In this document: piece by piece, positions 14,051 through 25,900 of the stretch
Numbering within the stretch: position 1 is the first letter of the stretch
Layout of the letters: each line of letters opens with the position of its first letter
NCBI RefSeq assembly: GCF_000002995.4
Contig: NW_025062478.1
Span: forward strand, 1,736,001 to 1,800,000
Source of the DNA: Brugia malayi
Taxonomy: Eukaryota; Nematoda; Chromadorea; Rhabditida; Onchocercidae
Length of the DNA: 64,000 nucleotides
Direction of reading: 5' to 3'
Position numbers and translations under genes: made by a program
The notes under the pieces: model-generated
Told to the model about the DNA's origin: nothing
What the model saw: only the letters and a program-made list of their open reading frames with translations
Databases searched by the model: none

Positions 14051-16433
14051 TTTTTTTCATTTTCCTTCTAAATAAATAACTAAATTTTCTACCCATTGTG
14101 AATACGAATGAAAAAGGAAAGAATATTGAGAAAGCAATTTTATCCTCCTATTTCATTTTTTTTTTCTCTTTCACTTTTTCCTCTTTCTCTCTCTCTCTCT
14201 CTTTACCTCTCTCTCTCTCTTTCGCTACCATTTTTCTCTTTAGTATTTTTTCAGCATAATTTTTAGATTATTGATTGATCTCGATAATCTTTTTCACTCT
14301 TTTTCTATTATTATTATTATTTAAAGATTTTTGTTTCATCTTTTTTGTTTAATAATTCAGTTGAAAAAAAAAGGAAAGAAAAAAAAAGATGAACAAAACA
14401 TTTTTTTTTGGTTAAAAATTAAATTTAGATGTTATAATATTTCGGTATTGAATAATATTAACATTTTATATTATTTATATGGGTAAGATCATCATTACTC
14501 TTATTATCATCATTTCTCCCGCAAAACAAAAAATATTTCGATTAAATTGAAAAAGGAACAAATCACATAAATTTTTAAGTTTGAAAAACGAATAGATCAT
14601 ATAAAATATGAAGAATTAATTAATTAACTAATTATAAAATCAGTTGAAAGTGTTAAAAATTCTTCTAGAATTTTTGCTACAGTAATCTTAAGATTAAAAT
14701 TTTCTATCATACTTTACATTTTTTTTTTTTGCTTCTTTATAATAGCTAAAAAAAAATTTTCATTACAAAAATAATTTTAAAAGAATGATAAGAGAAATAG
14801 AATGAAAAAAAAAATCGATGGATCAATAGATAAATAAATGAATACTTAGAGAGTTAAGTTAGTACTTCTTCAAAAAAGAAAAACATTGGAATAAATTTTT
14901 TCTTTTTTTTAAGAAAAAAAGAGAAAAAGCCAATAAACATTTATCCCTTCTTTTTCCTTCCTTATACCGTCATCCATACTCATTGCTCTGCCCTCTTTCT
15001 GGCATATCCAATATTAAGTTGCGATTACTGTAACAATTCTCTCTCTTCTAGCAAAAGATGAATTTATTTCATACATTAATAAAAGTTCTGCTCAAAAGCT
15101 CTTCTAAAATTGCATTGTCCTTATATAGCAATTACTCATATGAAACAGAAAGTGATATAGAGAGAGGGAGAGAGACAGAGAAAAAAAGAGAGAGAGAAAA
15201 AAAAAAAAACGATAGGGTTTTGCTTCCAATTGTATCATATCCCAATTGGTGGCTTTCAAATATATATACGGATATACTTCTATACTTTCTTATTTTTAAA
15301 GCAATATTCTTCAAGATTTGCTTCTTTGTTTTTTTGTTTTTTTTTTTTCTTAATTATAAATGCCATACATTAAGCATATTTATAAAATATGAATTAATCA
15401 TGTTATAATCATAATTATTATAATCAACAGGAGTGCAATATTGCTTAAACATACATATAACTTTAAAATTAAATAAGATTGAGATAATTACAAATAAGAT
15501 TGAGCTAATTATTTAATGCCTTAATATTATGAAAAAAAGAATGAATTGAAATATGTGAGAAAATAATTGTGAAATAAATTATGACAAAATTTGGTTAAAT
15601 ATTTTTTTGCACTTTAATTTTTCCTGATAACACTCTCATTATATTTAATCACTTTGCATTTTGCCACTTCAATTCAAATTTTTGGATAATAAGTAATTGA
15701 ATGATGGAATTTTACATCAACCTATTTATTTTCAATTGTTCTTAAATTTGATTTCTAACTGAATCATATCATTTAGATTTAAATTGAACCACTTTTTTCG
15801 CCGTTGTAATATTTTTTATCCATTTGTTTCTTCTTTTTTTTTTTTTTTCAATTCAAATATATTAGAAATATTAAATGCTATGTGAAATATGCAATAAAAA
15901 ATTAACGTTTCGTATAGAATTGAAGCAAACTATTGAAAAAATTTTTGTTTTCTATATTTTAATAATTTGTAGAATTTTAATTCATAGTTTTAATAATTAA
16001 TGCGAAAGTCAATGTAAATTTACATTGAGATCATAACTTCAATATAATCTCTGAAGTCCTCACTTTACTGCCATTTTCCGTTTATTGAATTTTGATTTTT
16101 TTTTTAATGAAATTACAATTTTCTTTTCATTATTTCGCCTACATTCTCCAAAATGCGATGTAAAATAATTATAATACATATGTTCACTCCTATCGATGAT
16201 TATGAAGTGTTCAATATACAAATTAAGCATTAATAATTTAACTTTTGTCATTCGAAAACGAAATCCATAGAATTAAAATCAAAATTCAATTTTTCAAATT
16301 CTGCTCATTTTGATTGCATAATTAATTTTTTTTTTTCAAAATTGTGCTATTATTTAGAAATTATATTTGAATTGAGTAAGATATAATTGCTACACTGATA
16401 ATTTCATATTGTCCCATTCACAAATATATTCCA

Positions 16434-16444
16434 TTCACTTTCAG
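16434..16444 (+). promoter_or_regulatory. probable trans-splice acceptor before the DM gene
   Basis: TTCACTTTCAG ends immediately before the ATG at 16445. No coding exon upstream is needed, so this is best read as a spliced-leader acceptor. A cis-spliced 5' UTR exon cannot be excluded. Confidence 0.6.
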
Positions 16445-18408
16445 ATGAACATTGAAGAGATTTTACCTGAATTATTTGGAGAAAAACGTGTATACTATTG
16501 TCAACGTTGCTTAAATCATGGCTTAGAAATAAAGCGTAAAAATCATAAATCAGAATGTATTTATCGATTTTGCACATGTAATGATTGTCAGGTAAATGAG
16601 CATTATTGAAGTTAAAAAATCAAAAAATCAATTGAAGTTAGAAAAAATCAAAAAAATCAATACATTATTAAGCTAATTTCATGGATAGTATATGCATGTT
16701 TACCTTAGCTAAATTAAAATAATCATTTTTTTTTTTTTATTACCTAATAAAAGAAAGTTTTCATCATTTCGTCTCCTTTAAATATGATGTCCTTATCATC
16801 TTGTAAATAGCCATTGCTTTCTTTGTTAGCTTCTTATGATAATAATGTGATATCAAAATATTAATTATATTATAAAATGTTATTACTAAATTACGGTACT
16901 ATGCATTTATAGCGGTGGTACGGTAGCATACGGTATCACTTTGTTTAATTCTTATGCAATGGTGCCGTAGAATATTATGGTACCATGGAATTGCAGTAGC
17001 TTCAAAATATTATAGTAGTATATAATTTACCATCTAACAACACTAATTACATTTGCAAATTATTAGTTTATTAGTTTCGCTTATTAAATAAAATAATATG
17101 AATTGTTTTTTATTTAAAATTCGCATTCTAATTCAGATGGTTGACAAACGACGTGAGCTGAACTCACGATTGTTACAAATTGAAAGTATTTCGTCACCAC
17201 CACCTCCACCACCACCACCACCACCACCACCACCACTACCCCTACCACCACTACCGCTAGTACCATCATCATCATCATCGTCATCAACATCATTGTCTAC
17301 TTTATCATCGTCATCATCATTATCATTATCATCATCAACGTCATCATCATCTTCATCATTATCATCGTTATCACAACCGCCACCAAATAGTAATGTTTTG
17401 ACGACAACTGTTCCTCTTCTACCGGATATGAGCATGTTTTCTCCGATACCAGAACAAGCTATATCACCACCCGCTATGAAGGGAAAAGGTTGGCAGATGA
17501 TGTTGTAGGTAATTCTGTTCAGGTTTAAACCGAATCCAGTGATAGTGTTTGAAATTTTTTTGTTCCTTTTCTTTATTAGTTTTGTTACTTGGTTTTGCTT
17601 ACTTTTCTTCAGAAAGTAGACTACTTCAGAAGTATAAATAATTTCCAGAAAGGCGACCAAATTGTCAGCGTTGTGCCCAACATTCAGTGTTAGCTCGACT
17701 AAAGGGACATAAGCGTTGTTGCCCATTTCGAAATTGTCCATGTGCTAAATGTCAAGTTGTTCAAGAACGACAAAAATTGATGGCTGATCAGGTTTCATCT
17801 TTTTTTTTCTAAAGTTTCAATACATTTTCTCATATCTATTTAACATTGATAAACTGAATAAAATATATTTTTCAGATAAAATTGAGAAGGCGACAAAAGA
17901 AACAAAAAAATTTGGATGCATTAAGTGATAGTGACAATTTACGAAGTATTATGAGTAATTTTTCTTCGTGCTAAACATCCTTTTTTCTTTTTCTTCTTTT
18001 TTCGAAGTTTTATGAATTATGCATTCACTAAATTTAAAATACTTCATTTAATTTATATGTTACTTTTGTAAAGTTATGAAAAAAAAAAAAAATTACAAGC
18101 TAAAATTCTAAAAATATCGTAATACTTTCATGTCTTCCATTTTTATAGGCTTTTCCGAACAACAATGCGCATTATTTAGTGGTTGCTTGAAATGTGCCCA
18201 ACAAGTATTGGCCTACCAGCAAATTTTAACATTCATCGATCCAACTGCAACTCTTCAGCCATCCACATTTTCAGCTATTCTTGCAGCTTGTCCGCATAAT
18301 AACCATAAAAATGATGATGACGATAGTAATAATAACAATAACAATAATAATAATAATAATAGTCATGACCATAATAATAATAATAATAGTAATAATAGTG
18401 ATAACTAA
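16445..18408 (+). CDS. mab-3: MAB-3-like transcription factor with two DM domains
   Basis: Predicted sex-specific DNA-binding transcription factor of the nuclear DM (doublesex/mab-3) family. Exons: 16445-16591, 17137-17488, 17649-17791, 17876-17954, 18149-18408, giving 326 aa. The start follows a likely trans-splice acceptor. DM domain 1 (residues about 17-66) has the ligands C19, C22, H25, H34, C38, C43, C45 and C48, then VDKRRELNSRLLQ across the first splice. A low-complexity linker follows, with about 14 prolines and then Ser/Leu runs. DM domain 2 (about 170-217) has NCQRCAQHS, LKGHKRCC and NCPCAKCQ, followed by the basic IKLRRRQKKQKN. The C-terminus ends in Asp, Asn and His runs. Two DM domains in tandem is the C. 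elegans MAB-3 arrangement, where the protein controls male development and represses yolk genes. The exact role here is inferred. Antisense Gly/Asp frames over exon 2 are artefacts. Confidence 0.93.
16892..17010. repeat. TACGGTA-rich segment in DM gene intron 1
   Basis: TACGGTA occurs at 16892, 16919 and 16929, followed by GTGCCGTAG, GGTACCATGG and further near-palindromes. It is GC-richer than its surroundings and resembles the TACCGTA repeat at 1642-1716. Confidence 0.6.
17199..17380 (+). repeat. coding trinucleotide repeats (CCA then TCA/TCG)
   Basis: Inside exon 2 of the DM gene a CCA-type repeat encodes the proline run and a TCA/TCG/TTA repeat encodes the serine/leucine run. Both are in frame and lie between the two DM domains. 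An (AAT)n tract near 18330-18400 similarly encodes asparagines in the last exon. Confidence 0.9.
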
Positions 18409-18423
18409 TAATAGTACATAGTG

Positions 18424-18429
18424 AATAAA
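18424..18429 (+). other. polyadenylation signal of the DM gene
   Basis: AATAAA lies 16 bases after the TAA stop. A second AATAAA at 18448-18453 precedes an A-rich run. Confidence 0.55.
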
Positions 18430-18430
18430 C

Positions 18431-18450
18431 GTGATGAAGCCATAATCAAT
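18431..18450 (+). repeat. 20-base direct repeat, copy 1
   Basis: GTGATGAAGCCATAATCAAT, just after the first AATAAA of the DM gene and followed by an A run. An exact copy lies at 20070-20089. Confidence 0.9.
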
Positions 18451-20069
18451 AAAAAAAACATACTTTTTCTTTTTCAAATTCTATTCAGTACTTTAATTGC
18501 ACATTTTTTTTCGTCTGACAAAAAAGTATGACTTTTAATTTAAAAAAGAAAAAAAAAAAAAGTGGGTTATTCCAAATTGTATAATATAAGTCAATTAAAT
18601 TTTTAAATATATATCAATAATTTATATTAAATATATTAATAATAACTATAATAATTATTGCATTACAATTACTAGTACAAATTATTATCTCTATAGTTTC
18701 TTTTTTTTTTGTTAAAGATATTGATGTGATAAAGGGTTCATTTCAATATTGTGCATTAACAGTTAGTTAAAATTAAGTGAAGGATAGCTTTGGACAACAG
18801 ATTATATTAAATTAATCAAACCAAGCCAATGATAAGATTTGAATAATTCTTAAAATTAAATTAGTGATGATAAAAATGTTTTTTTGATTCGAATGCACAA
18901 AGATATAACATTTATTTGATTGGATCATTAGGCATCAAAGTTTAATAATTCTTGGAGAATTTTTCATAGTTTGATCTGAAATAATTTCAATTCATTTTGC
19001 AAATTCAAACTTTTAAATACCTAAAAGAAGTAGGAAAAGAGAAATGAAAAAATATGTTTTAATCTAATGCAACGGGAAAATCATAATGAATTTCTCACCT
19101 AACCGGATTATATAATTAGTTTTTTTTTTGATGTAAATTTCAACTTTAATTTAACATTGCGAAAATCTTAGATAACATTAACAGTTATATACGTGCTGAA
19201 ATATTGTTACGCATAAAAGTTACGTTTTTTTTTTTTGAAAAAAAACTTCAGTTTTCTTTGTTTTAATACTATTAAATTCGAGGAAAACAGAAAAACAAAG
19301 ATGGTAAATTTTTAAATATTTCTAAATTAAATTTTATCATTGTCATCATCTTCAATTAATAACATTTGATATTTTTGTACATAAGAAATATTTGAAAGAA
19401 TATCGAAAATTGTTAATTTTCAATATTATTATTATTACTATTATTATTGCGAATATTATATTATTATTATTATTATTATTATTGTCTAAAATCCATGTTT
19501 GTTGCATATTGTAATAATGAAACTATTTCGGTCAGTTTTATCAATTCTTTCTTTTAATTTGTATATTTATTAAAAACGCCTATATATTAGAATTAATTTT
19601 GATTTTATGCATTTCGTTTTTTCTTCTGTAAATTTTAAATGCCACAAAAGTTATAATCTTTTTTTTCTAAGAATTTATTTATTTTTATTCTGCACATAAA
19701 TTTAGGACTACAAATATTAAGAAATGGAATTTTTTTTTTTGCTTTGTTTTAGTTATATATATGAAAGTACAAACCAGCAGAATTTGAATAATCCAAAAGA
19801 AAAAAATTTTTTTTTTTTTTTTTTTAGTACGAATTGATCAAATTTCTGCCTGTTATAATTTATGAAAAAATAAGAACACTGATGTTTTTCACAAATAATA
19901 CCATAAATATTACATTTGTCTCATGGTTCTTTTAGTTCAAATCTTTTTGTTAGAATTAATTTTATCTCATTCGATTTTATTTTATTCTATTTTATTTCAT
20001 TTCATTTATAAAAATATGCTTTTATATTGAAATAGTCGCTACAAAAATTCGTAACAAATATAAATAGAA

Positions 20070-20089
20070 GTGATGAAGCCATAATCAAT
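20070..20089 (+). repeat. 20-base direct repeat, copy 2
   Basis: Exact match to 18431-18450, also followed by an A-rich run (with one extra T). It lies in sequence with no recognised gene. Confidence 0.9.
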
Positions 20090-21269
20090 TAAAAAAAAAT
20101 GGAAATCGCAAAATGAAAATAAATTTCAATTATCAAATAGCATTTGAGTATTGCTCCAACTTTGCATATTTGAAAAAAATTCAATGATAATTTAATTATT
20201 TTGCAAAATTTCACATTAAATAAATTAATTGTTTGAATTATTTTCAAATCTGTTCAGTGTAAAGGATAAAATTATTATTAAGGAATGAATTTTTTAACAA
20301 GTTCATTAAAATATACACTAATTTTCTTTGGGATGAAATAATGTCACAAATAAAATGGAATATTGTTGTTTATTCATAAGAAATAATTATTATGATGAAA
20401 AGTAATTATTTATTGATAATTATGATAAAAAATAATCACTTGTTGATGTGATATGATGATAATGATCATTCCATTCCAGTCTTTTTGCTACCGAACTGTA
20501 ATGAATTTGGCATCAAAATTTCAATTTTTGATGCAAAAATTTGTTTTTCTAATCAAAAACAAAGGCGTTCATTGCCATTCCTTTCTTCTCTCTGTTTTGT
20601 CTTTTTTTTTTTTTTATTTAATTTTAACTTTGTATTCATTTTCTAATTGAAATCTAATTGGTAATTTATTTTAAAATGTATTCGGCAAACATGAGCATAT
20701 TTTATATTTTATACTGTATTTAGTGGAAATAAAATAAAAATTATTTCATACTACTATGTTAATCATTTTATGGCATCACAGAATGATAATTTCTGTTACT
20801 TTTTCGTTTTCTTATTTTTATTCATCTTTTTTCCAAAAAAAAAAAAAAAACGAAGAGAATGAGAAAGAGAAATTTGATATTAGCTTTCAGTATGTGAAGA
20901 ACAAAAAAGAAAAGCTTTATTGAAAAGCTACCACTTTTTTTTCAAATTTTTTTTCCTGTTAAAACACATTTTTTGATTGGATGAACAAATATGTGAAAAT
21001 GAATGTTCTTGATGAAAAATATAAAGATGAGAAAAGACAATTTTTTATTACTTACAATAATCCATATATATATATATATATATTTGACCAGAAGAGTTAA
21101 AAAAAATTGTTTTTTGATTATTTTAAATGGAAGAAATCAATAGGAATTTATTATTATATATTATTATACTATTATGAAAACAGAAGCATTAGTGAAATTA
21201 ATTGTTGTTATAACTTAATATTGTCATATATTTTATTATTACTATTATTATGAAAAGAGTAAAAAATGT

Positions 21270-21645
21270 CGAACTTTCCATATTAATATATTAAGTTCCG
21301 ATATATCATTCGGTGCATTGATATGTAGCACATTAGTATATCAATATATATATATATATATATATATTAGTACAATACTAAATCACTATCAACTTGGGCA
21401 CACCATTAAGTGCATTAGTATATTAAGTTATTAAATTCCGATATTAGTATATTAAGTTTCGAATGTACCGTTAAGTGCAATGGTATTATCAATTTTAAGT
21501 TCCGAATATACATTAAATACATTGGCACATAGCATTTAAGTATATCAATTCTCGGTTATACTATTAAGTACATTGGTATATTAATAACAGACATACCATT
21601 GAGTGTACTGGTATATTAAATTCCGATTATATTAGCATATTGTAA
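21270..21645. repeat. degenerate satellite-like repeat
   Basis: About six imperfect copies of a block containing ACCATTAAGTGCATTGGTAT, then TATTAA and GTTCCGA(A/T)ATA. Spacing is irregular (roughly 50-75 bases), with a TA microsatellite embedded at 21345-21367. No coding potential. Confidence 0.7.
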
Positions 21646-22689
21646 AAAAAAAGAATATGAAATTAAAATTTAACTTTTTGGAACTGCCATTACTTTTTAT
21701 TTGTTCACAGTGATTTACTGTCTTTCGCTCCCTTGTTTTAAAAATTATTCATATATCCATTTAATTACTTGATGTAAAAGAATTTCTAAATACAAAATCA
21801 GTGCTGGAATAATTTGTTTTTTCTTTTCCTTTTCATGTCTGTTAAAAATGAATGAATTAAATAAAACAAAAGAAAAGTAAAATAGAACAAATAAACTGAT
21901 ATTTTAAAAAATCACGAATAAAATGAATTATTGGATAAAATGAGGTGAAAAATGGAAATAAATTATTATAAATATTAAAAAGAAAAACTATAAAATTGAA
22001 ATTACGAAATAAAATTTTGCAAAAAAATTACAGTTATTGAATGAAAATTTTTGAAAGTATTTGATGTTTTCATGCAAATGTTCGAAATTGTAGTGATAAG
22101 AAATGTAGAACATAGAAATAGAAAAAAATAAGATAAAAACATGATAGAGTAGGATAGTTTCAAAAGCTGACAAGAGAAAGCTTAAAAGTCATGTCATAAT
22201 TCGTAAACAACAAAACTACTACATTTTTTCTTTGCAATTCCAAAAAAAAAAAAAAAAAATCCCTTGAAATTGAATAAAATTACGCAAAATAAAGTGACAC
22301 TTCAAATTCTGTTAAAAGTATTTTTTTTTTTTTAACTCTATCAGATAAATTTTTATCAAGTGTTTTGAAGTTTTACTGATTTTTTTCCCAAAAAATACTC
22401 AAGAATTACCACAAAACTATTTTCATGTTTTTTTTTTTAATTAATTAATTAACTAATTTTTTTTTATTCTCCTCAGTTTTTATTTTCATTTATTTATTTA
22501 TTTTTGGAATACAATTGAAAATGAAGATATTTCTACATTTACACGTTGCACATGATGGGATAGTAAGGAAAAAGGCGCAATATACAGTGTGCACAAAAGA
22601 ACTATGTTATTATTTTATTCTAAATGCTTCAAGTGAAAAAAAAAACGGAAACATCAGACGTAGACGTATCTTACACAAATGCGCAATAA

Positions 22690-22870
22690 AGCTGTTTTAC
22701 GTGCTCACACGTACGCAGCGTGCAGCGTGCAGCATGCACCACCTTAAAGTGAAAAAAATACATCGTGCATAATGAGTTTGGTATTTGATGGCTCGTGCAA
22801 TATTTACAATCTTGGTGTGTAATAATAATTCCGGCGGTTATTGGGTTATGGTCAGTTTAGTTGTATGTAT
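22690..22870 (+). promoter_or_regulatory. GC-richer upstream block of importin gene
   Basis: The block carries repeated GCGTGCAGC/GCATGCACC, CTCACACGTACG and TTCCGGCGG in otherwise AT-rich DNA, 80-260 bases before the importin start. By position and composition it could be the core promoter. An 85-codon open frame overlaps it (22515-22772) but matches nothing I recognise and has no splice partner. Confidence 0.3.
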
Positions 22871-22934
22871 TTTGTAGGTGTGTTTTGATGATTGTTTTTT
22901 TCACTTTTATAAATGATTTTTCTACAGAAATGTT

Positions 22935-22943
22935 ATATTTCAG
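22935..22943 (+). promoter_or_regulatory. probable trans-splice acceptor before importin alpha
   Basis: ATATTTCAG ends 5 bases before the chosen ATG at 22949. It is consistent with spliced-leader addition or a short 5' UTR intron. Confidence 0.5.
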
Positions 22944-22948
22944 GAAAG

Positions 22949-25900
22949 ATGGGTGAAGAAGGAGCATCGTCATCCGGACTTTCAAGTTCGCATGACAAAG
23001 ATTCTGCTTTTGATGCTACTTCACATGAAGCAATGTATAAAAATAAAGGTAGTAATGTGTTGAATTTATTTGCTTCTCTCTTTTTCTCCTTTTCTCTCTC
23101 TCTGTCTGTTAATAGTAATAAGCGATTTTTATCTTGATTTATTAACAATAATGGATTTTCCATGTTTGGAAATAAGTATGCATTTTTGTTTTTTTTTTAT
23201 ATTTTACATATATTTAAGGAAAAAAAGTAGCATCAAATATCGACGGTATGATTTTGCAACAGCGCATGAATTACTATAATATTATAGGCATGATATGAGA
23301 TTCCTCTTGTTATTATTGATGTATGTCATTTACGCTATCATAGGATATTATGACACAAGTGTATTTGTTTTCAGGAGTAAATTGCTAATAAGGAAATAAA
23401 ATGATGTTTTAGGTATGACACCAGATGCTATGCGTAAGCGACGTGAGGAAGCTTGCGCTGAAATTCGTAAAGCTAAGCGATATGATGATTTAAACAAACG
23501 ACGCCAAATGGATATGGCACAAGCTAATTTGGAGGAAGAATCAGGATACGAAGCTGTAAGTCATTTTAGCATTACTTATTGAGCAGGACGTTTTATAGGA
23601 TAGCAATAGTGGGCTCATTTGACATTAGCATCGTGATTCTCTTTCAGGAAGTTAGTGTACGGTCGTCTTCAGCGTGGAGCCAAGTTATTGCAGTGGCAGG
23701 CCACGAACAAACTGATAGTTTTGATTTCCATTTTTATAAATTATAGGGAATTTGTAGTTATTGGTACTGTTTTTGTGGTCCTGAAATTTTTATTGAACTT
23801 GTAATTATCTGTTGTGTTATATTTGATGAAAGGAATGTAGTTTGGATTGCTTAGTTTCACGCTTTGCCAGAACACGTTATATTTCATTTTATATTGGAAT
23901 TTAGGTAAAGTGGCTGTTATAGAGGAAATTGTATATAGATAAAATTCATCGAAGTGTGAACTAATTTCAAATAGCTGTTTTAGGCGTGTACTACAGTGGA
24001 TGGGCGAATCTTTACAAAACTACGTGGAGAATGCCCGGAAGATATAGAGGAAGCTCTGGATTTCTATAGACGCCGTTTTCGCACAGGTAATTATATTGTA
24101 TTTTTTATATAATTTTTGTTTGAGTTATTATTTTATATAATTTTTGAGTTCAGTATGAATTATCATTTGTAGTGTGAGAGTCACTATTCTACATATATAT
24201 ACTTCCTATTTATATATATATATATATATAAGTTAATGCCTAATAAATGGCCTGTACCTTTAGAAAGATATGCCGTATCATGATCATCACTTATTAGCAT
24301 ACTTGAAGGTATTTAATCTGCTGATAGCCGCTTGTTGCATGAATAATCAAATCAACAAACCAATTCTTTTCTTTTTTTTTTTTTGCTTAACTAAAAGAAA
24401 GAAAATTGAAACCTGATTCAAATAATGGTCGAATTATTTAGTTAGTTCCATTGACTGTTCAATTTTTCCAAAATCATTGCAGAACGAGTTATTCTATTTT
24501 TGAAAAGAGAAAAAAAAAATTCGTTAAGCATTTTCAATTTCTATCAAAATTTGTAATAGAATTCATTATGTTTATCTATGAAGAATACAATGTATTAAAG
24601 GTAATGCCAGTGATGTGGCAGATGAAATTGTTGTACTGAATTTAATACCTCGCATTGTGGAATTGTTGAGAACTGGGCCAACTTTTAATATACGTCGAAC
24701 TGCTACTCATATTGTTGGCGCTATTGTTTCCGTCTGTTCAATGCATACCGAAGCAATTGTCAAAAGCGGTGTTGTTCCAGATTTGGTTGATTTGATTTGG
24801 TAATTCTTTTCTTTTTTTTGAAACATTTTCATAATAATTTCTCAAAATATCACTTATATAATTGAATGTTTGCAGTAATCCAGATCGTGAAATGCGTGAG
24901 CTAACATTATTTGCACTGGGTAACATAGCCGCTGAGTGTTGTGAATACAGGGATCTTTGCATTGGATATGGTATGGCCGATAAAATGACGATGATTCCAA
25001 ATAGGTGAATTTTGTAAAACTATGCGGTCTTATCCTGACTTTTACTTTTGTTTTGCTCCTTTTTTGAGTTATTTGAATTTTAAGGTCGCATTTACTTTAC
25101 AGTACTATGACATTAATGGAAGCGCGATGTGCTGTTTGGGCTGCTTCTAATTTATGTCGTGGAAAAAATCCTCCAGTTGATCTCCAAAAGGTTAGTGTAC
25201 TTAAAATGATTACGCTATTATTAGATGCAGATTAGTTCTTTGTTAATCAAACTTCTTATCGTGTACAGTCTTTTGGAGCATGATGTAGTTTGAAACAATT
25301 GGCTTCACTTTATTTCATCTCAGTAAACTGTTATGTGCTTTCTACGGAACGAAACTAAAAACTTGTTTTTTTCTTCTTTGTATTTTTATTATTAGGTAGA
25401 ACTCATAGCACTGGAATCACAAGTTAAATTAAATTGAATATCTGAATTGAGCTAAATTAAATAAGCAAATTAAAGAGTCGTTTTGGAATGTCTCTAATTA
25501 TTTGCTGTACTTTATAATTTGTTTACATGCATCAAAAATTTTTATATAGCAGTGAATGAATTACAGATTGCTGTGCTGCTGCCATTGTTCAACGAAGCCT
25601 TGTACAGTAATGACACATTAATTATCTCAGATGCATGTCGTGCATTTGGTCGGTTGCTTGATGCTGCACCAGAAAGTTCATATAAATATATTCTGAAGGC
25701 AAATACCATTGAATGTCTAGTAGAGCATATGGGAAATCCAAATTCAAAAATATCTTTAGCAGCATTACTTGCGGTTGGAAATATTGTTTCAGGAGATGAT
25801 GAGCAAACACAAAGTAAGTGAATATAGTTCCTATTAATTTAAGTTTTGGCCTGATTTTTTTCAGCTATTAAAAGCATGTCTTAATTTTATTTCAAAATAT

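Larger units (their letters stand above)
1..16433. other. gene-poor AT-rich stretch
   Basis: No gene is recognised here on either strand. The sequence is dominated by poly-T and poly-A runs. The short open frames it contains are low-complexity (Phe, Leu, Lys, Ile, Asn) and have no splice-linked partners. It holds several tandem or degenerate repeats and two or three GC-richer islands, listed separately. It may contain distal regulatory sequence for the DM-domain gene that follows, but that is inference from position only. Confidence 0.6.
18454..22934. other. intergenic region between DM gene and importin alpha
   Basis: No gene is recognised. It is AT-rich with poly-T/A runs, a TA microsatellite at 21064-21084, a degenerate repeat at 21270-21645, and a GC-richer block near 22690-22870 just upstream of the importin gene. 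Confidence 0.6.

Noticed and set aside
15058..15408. 116-codon plus-strand frame with Glu/Arg/Lys-rich middle
   Set aside because: The charged part is a GA-rich simple repeat and the rest is Phe/Leu/Ile from T-rich DNA; no homology recognised.
17133..17741. 202-codon minus-strand frame rich in Gly and Asp over DM gene exons 2-3
   Set aside because: It is the antisense of the CCA/TCA coding repeats; the plus-strand frame carries conserved DM domains and splice sites.
22515..22772. 85-codon open frame upstream of importin alpha
   Set aside because: No recognisable domain, no exon partner, and it overlaps the probable promoter block; kept only as a compositional note.
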